Shown piece after piece: positions 1 to 7,988 of a stretch of 64,000 nucleotides of DNA; positions within the stretch are counted from its first letter, which is position 1, and every line of letters begins with the position of its first letter. Below the pieces are notes generated by a model. It did no database searches. It was given only the letters and a program-made list of their open reading frames with translations, and was not told the origin of the DNA. Both the position numbers and the translations under genes were made by a program. The stretch comes from Phaeobacter sp. 11ANDIMAR09. Its GTDB lineage: Bacteria > Pseudomonadota > Alphaproteobacteria > Rhodobacterales > Rhodobacteraceae. The stretch spans positions 62,001 to 126,000 of the forward strand of contig NZ_LIKT01000007.1 of the NCBI RefSeq assembly GCF_001294455.1, read 5' to 3'.

Positions 1-54
1 GGGTTACGATGCTAGGGCGGCAAACAGATCCAAAGGAGATCAAAACAGCGAGAT

Positions 55-981
55 ATGGCAAAGATACCGTCTTTAAAAAGCATTCAGGCCTTTGAGGCAG
101 CCTGTCGGCACCTGAGCTTCAAGGACGCCGCGGATGAATTGTGCGTAACGCCCACCGCAGTCTCCCATCAAATAAAGTCGCTAGAAGAACAGCTCGGTGT
201 TCCCCTGTTTCACAGGCTAACGCGTGCTTTGAAGCTGACGGAGGATGGGGCGCGTTACGCGCCGTTTATCATTGAAGCTTTCAAGAACTTTGAGGCTGCG
301 ACTCTTGCGCTAGAAGAGGATGTGCTTGAGGGGACCCTGACCATATCCACAACCGGCTCCTTTGCTGCAAACTGGCTGAGCCCAAGGTTGCGCAGTTTCT
401 ATGAAAAATACCCCGATATATCGGTGCGTGTCCTGTCCAGCGATCAATTGGTGGACTTTAAAACAAGCAACGTGGATGTAGCCATTCGCTATAGCTCTGG
501 AGACTATTCAGACAGCAATGTTGTATGGGTTTTGAATGACAAGGTTGCGCCGGTTTGTAGCTTGGAAAAGGCGAAAACGCTTGTAAACGCTACAGACTTG
601 CTTGGATCCAAACTCATTGAGTACAAATGGAGCGGGTTTTCAGAAGCAGATCCGAGCTGGGCAAGCTGGATGAACGCCGTTGGATTGGCGGACAGAAAAG
701 TCGAGCCCTATGTCACCTATTCCGAAGAACACATCTGCTTGTTGACGGCAAGTGATGGGCATGGCGTTGCTTTGGTCAGCCTGCTGGCCGCAGCACGCTT
801 TCTGGAAAGGCAGATGCTTGTAGCCCCCTTTGACACAGCACTGGACAACAAAAGCTACTTTCTCGTTTGCCCGGAAACATATGCCAACCGGGCGCGTGTG
901 CGGGTATTCCGCGATTGGTTGCTTGATCAGGCCGATGAGTTTCGGGAAAGCGCAGTTGGTCAAAGGTTCTTTGAAGACTGA
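55..981 (+). CDS. LysR family transcriptional regulator (GcvA-like)
   Basis: This 308-aa protein has an N-terminal winged helix-turn-helix (about residues 5-65, with the typical AAxELxVTxxAVSHQIKxLE pattern followed by PLFHR) and a periplasmic-binding-like co-inducer domain from about residue 90. Its length and architecture are those of the GcvA/AmpR branch of LysR regulators. It lies upstream of, and on the same strand as, the DUF1989-amidohydrolase-deacetylase-amidase genes, so it probably regulates them. Most LysR regulators are divergent from their targets, so the co-orientation is mildly unusual. The ligand cannot be read from the sequence. An AGGAG-like stretch sits near 33-37, rather far from this ATG. 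Confidence 0.9.
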   Translation: MAKIPSLKSIQAFEAACRHLSFKDAADELCVTPTAVSHQIKSLEEQLGVPLFHRLTRALKLTEDGARYAPFIIEAFKNFEAATLALEEDVLEGTLTISTTGSFAANWLSPRLRSFYEKYPDISVRVLSSDQLVDFKTSNVDVAIRYSSGDYSDSNVVWVLNDKVAPVCSLEKAKTLVNATDLLGSKLIEYKWSGFSEADPSWASWMNAVGLADRKVEPYVTYSEEHICLLTASDGHGVALVSLLAAARFLERQMLVAPFDTALDNKSYFLVCPETYANRARVRVFRDWLLDQADEFRESAVGQRFFED

Positions 982-1089
982 CACTGCAACCGGGCGCCTT
1001 TGATGAGTTCACTCGTCGGGTGAATTCTTGTCATTTTTAAACTGCGCGGGGTCATGCGTTTCTGGACATCCAATCTGGAGTTTCAGCGC

Positions 1090-1773
1090 ATGCAAAAATA
1101 TGACCCTTCGAATCCTGATGGCCTTAACCAAAGCTTGGAGAACGCCATTTCTGGCAACGGCGTTCCCGTACTCTCGCGGCGCTATACCATTCCGGCGCGC
1201 TGCGGAGCCGCGGTGCGACTGGATGCGGGGCAATGCCTGACGATCACCAATCCCAGCGGCTGGCAGGTCTGTGATTTCTGGGCGTTCAAAGCCAGTGATC
1301 TGGGCGAGTTCATGTCCATGGAGCATGTGCACACAGACCTCCTATCGGTGTCTCCAAAAGTCGGGGATCGGCTGGTCAGCAACCTGCGCAATCCCTTGCT
1401 GTCTCTAACCCAGGACAGTTCGCCGGGTGTACATGATACTCTGATCGCCAGTTGTGATTGGAACCGCTACAAACAGCTGGGCTGCACGGAATACCATGAC
1501 AACTGCGCGGATAACCTACGGCAAGCATTGCTGGCGATCGGTCAAAAAGCACCGCATGTGCCTGCGCCGTTTAATCTATGGATGAATGTCCCGATCAAAG
1601 CAGACGGGGCGCTTGATTGGGAGCCGCCGGTTTCCAAGCCGGGGGAAACGATCACCTTTCAGGCGGAGATGTCGGTCTACGCGGTGATGTCAGCCTGCCC
1701 GCAGGACATCACTCCGGTAAACGGGTCCGAAGGCAAACCGGCAACACTAGAATTTGTTGTACATGATGGGTGA
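1090..1773 (+). CDS. DUF1989 / urea carboxylase-associated family protein
   Basis: About 227 aa. The ATG at 1090 has a GGAG nine bases upstream; an in-frame ATG at 1054 would add 12 residues. The central motif HDTLIASCDWNRY, followed by GCTEYHDNCADNL, is typical of DUF1989 (urea carboxylase-associated) proteins, whose conserved cysteines and histidine are thought to bind metal. Known family members CgdA and CgdB form carboxyguanidine deiminase in guanidine degradation. Here there is one copy and no carboxylase nearby, so the substrate is probably different. The gene overlaps the start of the next one, indicating translational coupling. A deaminase or isomerase-like role on a small C-N compound is inference. 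Confidence 0.8.
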   Translation: MQKYDPSNPDGLNQSLENAISGNGVPVLSRRYTIPARCGAAVRLDAGQCLTITNPSGWQVCDFWAFKASDLGEFMSMEHVHTDLLSVSPKVGDRLVSNLRNPLLSLTQDSSPGVHDTLIASCDWNRYKQLGCTEYHDNCADNLRQALLAIGQKAPHVPAPFNLWMNVPIKADGALDWEPPVSKPGETITFQAEMSVYAVMSACPQDITPVNGSEGKPATLEFVVHDG

Positions 1774-3274
1774 CGGTGGAAGTATTTTCTCGGCCCGTTG
1801 GGTTCTTGTTGATGCGTTTCACAGCCGCAAAGATTGTGCGATCCATGTCCAGGATGGGAAGATCGGTGAAATTGCCCCCCTACAAGACCTGACCTCGCGG
1901 TTTCCTGCGGCCGAGGTCCACATAGGCGAGAATGTCGCGATCCTGCCTGGCTTTGTGAACGCACATCACCATTGTTTCGGGGTGAATCTGGTCAATCAGG
2001 GTATCTCTGACGACCTGCTGGAGCCATGGATATTCGCCACGGCTGGTGCGGCTGCTATCTCGACAAAAACATCGACTGAATATGCTGCTCTACGCCTGCT
2101 GAAAAATGGTGTGACGGCCCTCGTTGATGCCTGCACCGCCGGAGAAACAGCGAGGCTCGCGGAGGTAAAAGTCCGCGAAAAACTAGAGATCTATACCGGC
2201 CTGGGCATGTCCTGCGCCGTTGCTCCAGGAGAGCGCTGGCAAAATCGTATCGTTCACCCATCAGGGCAGGACCATGCCTTCCTAACGAATTTGCCAGAGC
2301 ATCTGTGTGATAAGCTGGAGCGTCAGCACCTTACCCGTGCGCGGTTGAACCCGGCCGAATACTTGGATCTCATTCTTCGCCTGGCGGAAGAACACGCGCT
2401 GGCCGAGACATCAGACGTCTGGTTCGGGCCGACAGCTCCCCATTGGACCAGCCCGCAACTCCTGAAAGAAATCGCCTGCGCGGTAAGAGAACGAGGCCTG
2501 CGTATGCAGACCCATGCAGAGGAATCCCTGCTACAGCATCTATCCGCTGGAAGGCCTGACAATAAAAACCCCGTCGCAGAACTGGCAGATGTCGGTTTAT
2601 TGGGCGAAAACTTGTCCTTGGCCCATATGGTTTGGGCGGACGAATATGCTCTTCGGGAAGTGGCCGAGACGGGTGCGCATATCGTGTGCAATCCAAGTTC
2701 AAATTTGCGGCTTCGTTCTGGCATTGCACCCGCGTCGAAAATGAAACGCCTCGGCATCAATCTGGCGCTAGGGATGGATGGAACCAGCCTCGCGGGTGAC
2801 GACGATATGTTTGCCGAGATGCGGCTGGCGCGGAACCTATATTGGTCCGCTGATCCCTTGGAGCCTGGCCTGACTGCGCAGGATGTCTTTGACATGGCCA
2901 CAATGGGCGGCGCGCGATTGATGGGAATGGATCAAAGTATCGGCAGTCTAAATGACGGCAAACGTGCAAATTTCATAGTTGTCAGCTTGGACCGTCTTCA
3001 GGGCCCTTGGTTGGCGGAAAGTGTTGACCCCGTCGAGCTGCTCGTCAGCAGCGCCAAGACTTCGGATATCCAGTCTGTCTATGTCGGTGGCTCCTTGACC
3101 GTATCGCAAGGCAAGGTCTGCAATCGCAACGAACACGATGTCCTTGAAAACATAAACGAAGAAATGCAGCGCGCGGCTGATCAAAGGCTAAGCACACAGG
3201 ACTATGCAATCGTCAGGTCCGCCTTGCTGCGGTGGTATGACAATTGGCTGACGCATAGCGCCCAACTCAGGTGA
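1763..3274 (+). CDS. Amidohydrolase family protein (TrzA/AtzA/guanine deaminase-like)
   Basis: About 503 aa from the ATG at 1763; ATG 1766 and TTG 1754 are alternatives. The ATGs overlap the stop of the DUF1989 gene. Metal-ligand motifs of the amidohydrolase superfamily are visible: NAHHHCFG near residue 68, THAEES in the middle, SLAHMVW, then NPSSNLRLRSG and GMDGTSLAGDDDMF with the catalytic Asp. This order matches the cytosine deaminase/atrazine chlorohydrolase/8-oxoguanine deaminase branch, which hydrolytically deaminates or dechlorinates N-heterocycles using one divalent metal. There is no signal peptide, so it is cytoplasmic. The actual substrate is unknown; the neighbours (deacetylase and amidase) suggest stepwise opening and hydrolysis of a cyclic or acylated nitrogen compound. 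Confidence 0.85.
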   Translation: MMGDGGSIFSARWVLVDAFHSRKDCAIHVQDGKIGEIAPLQDLTSRFPAAEVHIGENVAILPGFVNAHHHCFGVNLVNQGISDDLLEPWIFATAGAAAISTKTSTEYAALRLLKNGVTALVDACTAGETARLAEVKVREKLEIYTGLGMSCAVAPGERWQNRIVHPSGQDHAFLTNLPEHLCDKLERQHLTRARLNPAEYLDLILRLAEEHALAETSDVWFGPTAPHWTSPQLLKEIACAVRERGLRMQTHAEESLLQHLSAGRPDNKNPVAELADVGLLGENLSLAHMVWADEYALREVAETGAHIVCNPSSNLRLRSGIAPASKMKRLGINLALGMDGTSLAGDDDMFAEMRLARNLYWSADPLEPGLTAQDVFDMATMGGARLMGMDQSIGSLNDGKRANFIVVSLDRLQGPWLAESVDPVELLVSSAKTSDIQSVYVGGSLTVSQGKVCNRNEHDVLENINEEMQRAADQRLSTQDYAIVRSALLRWYDNWLTHSAQLR

Positions 3275-3289
3275 CAAGGAGCAAAGTAA

Positions 3290-4177
3290 ATGCAGAAGAA
3301 AATCACATGGCCTAATGGCGCTCGATGCGCCTGTGCGATCACTTTCGATATTGATGCCGACAGTTTGATCCATATCTCCAAACCAGCAGACGGACATGAC
3401 CGGTTGTACCCCATATCGATGGGCCGATACGGCCCGACAGTTGCCATCCCGCGGATATTGGAAACATACAAAAGACTGGGTTTGAAGCAGTCCTTTTTCG
3501 CACCAGGTTGGGTCGTCGAACAATACCCGGATGTTATGGGATCCATCCTGAAGGAGGGTCATGAAATCGGGCACCATGGGTATTTGCACGAAGACCCAAC
3601 GAGCCATAGCCCTTCAGAGCAGGAATACTGGTTTGAACGCGCGCTGGAGTCCCACGCGCGGGTCCTTGGCAACAAACCAAAAGGCTATCGTGCGCCGGTT
3701 TATAACGTGACGCAGGGCGTGATTGATCTGTTGAACAAGCATGAGTTTGAGTACGATAGTTCGCTGATGGCCGATGACCTTCCGTATGTTATGCGATCAA
3801 AGGGACGGTCCCTGATCGAGCTGCCAGTGCATTGGGGCACGGATGACTGGCCGCAGTTCGCCCACTATGATGAGATCGGTTATATGATGCCTGTGGCAGG
3901 GCCTACTGCGGGACTCTCGCCTTTTTGGGAAGAATTCGAGGCCCAATATGAGGCCGGCGGCTTTTGGATTGGTATCTGGCATCCGTTTCTGACCGGGCGC
4001 TTGGCGCGCTGGCGGCAAGTCGAAAAATGGCTGGAGTCGGTCTTGGATCGGGGAGACGTCTGGTTTGCGTCACTCGAAGAGATAGCGCGACATGTCCGGT
4101 CGCAATATGGCGCCGATGCCGAGAGTGTTCGCGTTGAAGAGCTGCCTTACTATAGCGCCCCGGTCTTGACCAAATGA
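3290..4177 (+). CDS. Polysaccharide deacetylase family protein (NodB-like, PuuE allantoinase-like)
   Basis: This 295-aa protein has an AAGGAG ribosome-binding site just upstream. It shows the NodB metal motif: FDIDAD near residues 19-24, then GHHGYLH near 94-100, giving an Asp-His-His triad, followed by RAPVYN. It has no signal peptide, and its opening WPNGARCACAITFDID resembles the cytoplasmic PuuE-type allantoinase/imidase group rather than secreted chitin deacetylases. In this cluster it more likely hydrolyses a cyclic amide or imide than a polysaccharide. Its stop overlaps the start of the amidase by four bases (ATGA), so the two are translated together. Confidence 0.8.
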   Translation: MQKKITWPNGARCACAITFDIDADSLIHISKPADGHDRLYPISMGRYGPTVAIPRILETYKRLGLKQSFFAPGWVVEQYPDVMGSILKEGHEIGHHGYLHEDPTSHSPSEQEYWFERALESHARVLGNKPKGYRAPVYNVTQGVIDLLNKHEFEYDSSLMADDLPYVMRSKGRSLIELPVHWGTDDWPQFAHYDEIGYMMPVAGPTAGLSPFWEEFEAQYEAGGFWIGIWHPFLTGRLARWRQVEKWLESVLDRGDVWFASLEEIARHVRSQYGADAESVRVEELPYYSAPVLTK

Positions 4178-5445
4178 CAATAGAACAACGGGCGCAGGAT
4201 TTTTTGGCGGCTCTGAATGCGCATCCAAACATTTTTACCGATGTGCTAGAAGACAGGCTACTGGCGGATGCTCGTGCAGCGGATGCTAGGCAAGAGCGTG
4301 GAACCCCATTAAGCCCGCTTGACGGGCAGTTCTTGGCGGTAAAGGCCAATATCGATGTTCAGGGCTTCCGCAGCCACGCGGGATCGCGACTTTACCGTCC
4401 TGAGCCAGCGCAAAGTGACGCAGCAATCGTGGCCCGGATACGGGCGGCAGGGCTCATCGTCATTGGGCATACGAATATGTCTGAGTTTGCTTTCTCAGGA
4501 CTGGGCCTCAACCCGCACTTTGGCACCCCGCCCAATGCTTTGAGGCAGGATTTGGTGCCTGGCGGGTCCTCAAGCGGGTCGGCTACGGCGGTTGCATTGG
4601 GGCTGGCGGATTTGGCCCTAGGTACGGACACTTCCGGTTCTGTCCGTATCCCAGCCGCCTGCCAGGGGATCATCGGGTTTCGTCCCTCTATTGGTCGCTA
4701 TGACGACATCGGAATTTTTCCACTGGCTCCTTCGCTGGACACGCCAGGACCTCTTGCCCGATGTGTTGACCCGATCCTATCGCTGGATAGCTTGCTCACC
4801 GGAGATCGTAACCCCGGAAAAAGGTGCAAGCGCATAGTATGCCTAGAAGAGCAGTCATTGGCCGATTATGCACCTGAGATCGAAGCTATGTACCACAAAG
4901 TCGTAGAGCAATTGGCGGATAGTGAGTTTGAGTTAGAGGTCCGGACCATCCACAGCTTTGCCCGGGTCAACGATCTGTTTCATACATACGGAACACTTGT
5001 CGGGGCCGAAGCCTATCGCCTGCTCAAAAATGTCATTCAGACGGATCATACAGCCCTGGACCCCAGAGTAAGAGATCGCCTTTCTCACTCGTCAACAATC
5101 AGCGATGAAAACATGCGCATATTGCTTGCTGCGAGGCAGATGATGATTGAAACCTTTGAGGCCGAACTGCAGGGTGGCATGCTGCTCTACCCAACTCTTC
5201 CGTCTCCGCCTCCGTCCATTCAGGACGTCATAGGCGATCCGACCACATTCGGGGGGGAGAATGCGCATATTCTCTCGGTGTCGATGAAAGCCGCATTCCT
5301 GAATGCGCCGACAATTTCTTTACCGGTTGGATCAGGGGCACCAGGATGCAGCCTCTCGCTGACGTCCAGCACGGGTGCAGATAAGGACTTGCTCACCACC
5401 GCGGCCCGGCTGGAGGCAACGTTTAAGGCGATCTGTGACAGATGA
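4174..5445 (+). CDS. Amidase (amidase-signature family, AtzF/GatA-like)
   Basis: This 423-aa protein has the Ser-cisSer-Lys triad of the amidase signature family: Lys57 in LAVKANID, Ser132 in PGGSSSGSA and nucleophile Ser156 in GTDTSGSVRIPA. The spacings (75 and 24 residues) match those in GatA. The length equals the amidase domain alone, without the C-terminal domain of allophanate hydrolases such as AtzF. It is cytoplasmic. It probably releases ammonia from a linear amide or carbamoyl intermediate at the end of the pathway encoded by this cluster. It is not a GatA paralogue of translation, because gatB/gatC are absent and the context is catabolic. Confidence 0.85.
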   Translation: MTIEQRAQDFLAALNAHPNIFTDVLEDRLLADARAADARQERGTPLSPLDGQFLAVKANIDVQGFRSHAGSRLYRPEPAQSDAAIVARIRAAGLIVIGHTNMSEFAFSGLGLNPHFGTPPNALRQDLVPGGSSSGSATAVALGLADLALGTDTSGSVRIPAACQGIIGFRPSIGRYDDIGIFPLAPSLDTPGPLARCVDPILSLDSLLTGDRNPGKRCKRIVCLEEQSLADYAPEIEAMYHKVVEQLADSEFELEVRTIHSFARVNDLFHTYGTLVGAEAYRLLKNVIQTDHTALDPRVRDRLSHSSTISDENMRILLAARQMMIETFEAELQGGMLLYPTLPSPPPSIQDVIGDPTTFGGENAHILSVSMKAAFLNAPTISLPVGSGAPGCSLSLTSSTGADKDLLTTAARLEATFKAICDR

Positions 5446-5539
5446 ACTTCTTTGGAGATCGGCGAAATTCTCTTCATTTGTAAGACGTTCACCCAGGCTT
5501 CACCTTCAAGGAGACCATTCAATCCATAAAGGTGAAGAC

Positions 5540-6202
5540 ATGACCACAATCCTTAGAATTGACGCGAGTGTGCGTCGAACCGACAATTCTGTTGCTGCCT
5601 ATAACTCTATTTCCAGAAGCCTTGCGGACAGTTTTGTAGCGCAGTGGGAAGAGGCTGAACCCGAAGTAGAAGTTATCCTGCGAGATGTTGGCATGACCCC
5701 ACCGGATTTCATTTGTAATGACTGGATTGCATCGGTGTTTACGCCTGACGCCGAGCGCACAGAACAGCAAAAGAAGCTGGTGAGCCTCTCTGATACTCTG
5801 ATTGACGAGCTTGACCGCGCTGATGTTCTTCTTATTTCCACCCCCATGTACAACTATGGCATGCCCGCTGCGCTGAAGGCCTGGTTTGATCAGATCATCC
5901 GGATAAACAAGACTTTTACTTTCGATCTTGGTCGTGGTGATTTTCCCTTAGAACCCATCATGTCTGGTAAAACTCTTGTTTTGCTGACATCGGCAGGTGA
6001 ATTTGGGTTCGAAACAGGTGGAATCCGTGATGGGTCCGGTCACCTCTCTGCGCATATCAACACACTTCGAAACTACCTTGGCGCCGAGCACATGTTTGAG
6101 GCTGCTGCAGAATATCAGGAATTTGCGGACGAACGTCACGATTCATCGGTCGCTTCCGCACATGCCCGCGCCCAGGAAATTGCGCGGGACCTTTCTTCAT
6201 AG
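5540..6202 (+). CDS. azoR: FMN-dependent NADH-azoreductase (AzoR-like flavodoxin-fold protein)
   Basis: About 220 aa from the ATG at 5540, preceded by AAAGGTGA; an upstream open frame to 5375 lacks a good start. The flavodoxin-like fold is visible: an RIDASVRR phosphate-binding start, STPMYNYGMPAALKAWFDQIIR (the hallmark FMN-contact segment of AzoR, shown here as PMYNYGMPAALKAWFD) and a LLTSAGEFG strand. AzoR enzymes are soluble dimers that reduce quinones, azo dyes and other electrophiles with NADH. It lies 94 bp after the amidase on the same strand and may be co-transcribed, supplying a reductive step or quinone detoxification. Whether it belongs to the same pathway is uncertain. Confidence 0.85.
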   Translation: MTTILRIDASVRRTDNSVAAYNSISRSLADSFVAQWEEAEPEVEVILRDVGMTPPDFICNDWIASVFTPDAERTEQQKKLVSLSDTLIDELDRADVLLISTPMYNYGMPAALKAWFDQIIRINKTFTFDLGRGDFPLEPIMSGKTLVLLTSAGEFGFETGGIRDGSGHLSAHINTLRNYLGAEHMFEAAAEYQEFADERHDSSVASAHARAQEIARDLSS

Positions 6203-6695
6203 GCCCTACACAACATTTAGGCGGAACCCGCTGATGAATGTGGGTTCCCAAAATCTTATTGGCCTTTGAGATTTCTAGTCTCAGCAATAGGGCCGTTTCA
6301 AAGGTCGAATGACTGCTTCAGAGCAACTGCGCTGAAGCCTTTTGCCGCCGATCAATGGCAGCTAAGAGCCGTAGGCTCCATTGGATCGATCCAAAACACC
6401 GACTTTGCAAATGTCACTAGCTGCGCATAGCCACCGTTACCCAAATTCCCCGATGGTCACGCGAGTCTTCAAGGGCGGTGGAGGACTGTAGCCTGCCCTT
6501 TCTAGACATGGTGCTAGGCGCGGCATTGAGCATGCCGCGAGGCCAATGTCGTTAAGTGTTTTTCCTACAAGCGGCCATTCAGAGAGCAATTTCGGGCTTG
6601 GGGTTTGCGGCGTGATGCACCGATCTTCATTGATCAGTTTTGCAGACTGTAAGCTCAACCACTGCTGCCAAGGATGCGTAACCAGCTTCGTTTCA
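6203..6695. other. Gene-free interval between azoR and the efflux operon
   Basis: About 490 bases lie between two converging transcription units. No open frame shows a start, ribosome-binding site and protein-like composition, and base composition is lower in GC than in flanking genes. A short GAGA...TCTC hairpin lies near 6268-6282. No transposase remnant was recognised. It probably contains decayed sequence and the 3' ends of both units. Confidence 0.4.
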
Positions 6696-7565
6696 TCAAA
6701 CTGGAGGTGATTGAACTTTGGACCTGTTTATCCGGACCTTGATTTCGGACAGTCTGGTCCAGCTTTGCAAGGTCACAGGCAAAGCCAGGGCGCTTTCTAC
6801 AAATTCCCAAGAATAGCTGATCACGGAAAAAATCGTCCCGGCAGTGATCCCCGGCAGGCCCGTGGCAATTCTAAGATTGAATAAGATCATTCCAAGAAGA
6901 ACAATAAAGATCGCCCCATAAAGAGCGGCCTCGGTGTCTGACAGGCGGACTTCAAGGCGGCGCAGACGCAGGAAATGCGCCAGCATGGGGCGGAGGGCCC
7001 GGCCTTCCAACAAGCTCACCTGCTTTTCGCTCTGCTGGTTGAGCGCTCCGTTCAAGCGGTAGAACCGGTGGTGAAAACCTGCGTATATTGCAACCATGGC
7101 AAAGGTCGCCCCCACCGCTACCACTGCCAGGTTTGGTGAAAATGCATAGAGAATAGCAACCGACACCAGCACCTGCACCCCCGCTGCAACAGCTTCGGGC
7201 AAGGTGTCTTCCAGAAAGTCGACAAGTTCACGTCCCATGGAGAGCTGCGCGTTCAAGGTTGAGACTTCTATTCCGTCGGATCGTGTCACCTGCGCCTTAC
7301 CCAATTCGACCCGGATGGCGCCGTAAACCCGTGTGTCATAGACGCGCCGGATCACCGCCAGCCCGATCAACAGGGCCATGATCCCTGCCAACTGCCAAAA
7401 AGAAGTGCTGCGCCCCTCTAGCAGGTCATCGATGGCAAAACCGATGAACAGCGGGATCAGTGCCATTAGTGCCGTCTCGGCAAGGATAATAGCCCAGGTC
7501 AGGGCAATGCGCAGACGGAACACGCGAAACAGGGAGCCAACAGTCAAGGAATGGGAGGTCAGCAT
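6696..7565 (-). CDS. ABC transporter six-transmembrane domain protein without ATPase domain
   Basis: This 289-aa protein resembles only the membrane half of an ABC exporter: several long hydrophobic segments (about residues 15-45, 55-75, 130-170, 215-240, 250-275) and the RVYDTRVYGAIRVELG and STLNAQLSMGRELVDFLED intracellular-loop pattern. Walker A, the ABC signature and Walker B are absent, and no ATPase gene lies nearby. It is the last gene of the efflux operon, 6 bp after the DUF2141 gene. It may borrow an ATPase from elsewhere, or be an accessory membrane protein of the RND pump. It does not look like a simple truncation, because the stop falls cleanly after the membrane domain. Confidence 0.75.
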   Translation of the reverse strand: MLTSHSLTVGSLFRVFRLRIALTWAIILAETALMALIPLFIGFAIDDLLEGRSTSFWQLAGIMALLIGLAVIRRVYDTRVYGAIRVELGKAQVTRSDGIEVSTLNAQLSMGRELVDFLEDTLPEAVAAGVQVLVSVAILYAFSPNLAVVAVGATFAMVAIYAGFHHRFYRLNGALNQQSEKQVSLLEGRALRPMLAHFLRLRRLEVRLSDTEAALYGAIFIVLLGMILFNLRIATGLPGITAGTIFSVISYSWEFVESALALPVTLQSWTRLSEIKVRINRSKVQSPPV

Positions 7566-7571
7566 GGCAGA

Positions 7572-7988
7572 TCACTCTTCATAGTGGACCTTGATACGCA
7601 CCGGACCCGAGGGAAAGGAAGCCGCTGAAAAGTCAGGGTCATCGCCGGAGTTTGCAGCACCAGAGGCACCTAGGCCTTCCAGAAGTGTGGTCCCTTCAAA
7701 ATTCAGATCCTGATCGCTGTTCTCATCGTGGAATAGGAAAATGGCATAGGGCCCCGAAGTCAGGGCGCGAAACTGATGGACCACCTGGCCCATGTGGGCT
7801 GGAATTTCGGCAAAATCTACCACCTTGTCGAAGTCCAGTCTGTCAAAGGCCTCAGCCTGGTCGAAAACGGCAACCAGCACCTCTCCGCGATCATTGCGCA
7901 GCCCTTCGACTGTCAGTGTGACCCCTTCTGCAAGGGCGCCAAGCGGTAAAACTGCCCCGAAAAGGGTGAGTGCAAAGAGTTTGTTCAT
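7572..7988 (-). CDS. DUF2141 family secreted protein
   Basis: This 138-aa protein starts with a signal peptide (MNKLFALTLFGAVLPLGALA, probable cleavage before EG) and then shows the DUF2141 pattern: LTVEGLRNDRGEVLVAVFD, a central FLFHDENSDQDLNF segment and a C-terminal beta strand. The family forms a small beta-sandwich of unknown function found in the periplasm or outer envelope. The start overlaps the stop of the RND pump gene (ATGA), so the two are co-translated. A periplasmic accessory role with the pump is inferred from this coupling. Confidence 0.8.
   Translation of the reverse strand: MNKLFALTLFGAVLPLGALAEGVTLTVEGLRNDRGEVLVAVFDQAEAFDRLDFDKVVDFAEIPAHMGQVVHQFRALTSGPYAIFLFHDENSDQDLNFEGTTLLEGLGASGAANSGDDPDFSAASFPSGPVRIKVHYEE

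Noticed and set aside
6437-6658. Minus-strand frame of 73 codons between azoR and the ABC membrane-domain gene
   Set aside because: No ribosome-binding site, no recognisable domain and no continuity with an ATPase that could complete the neighbouring ABC gene.
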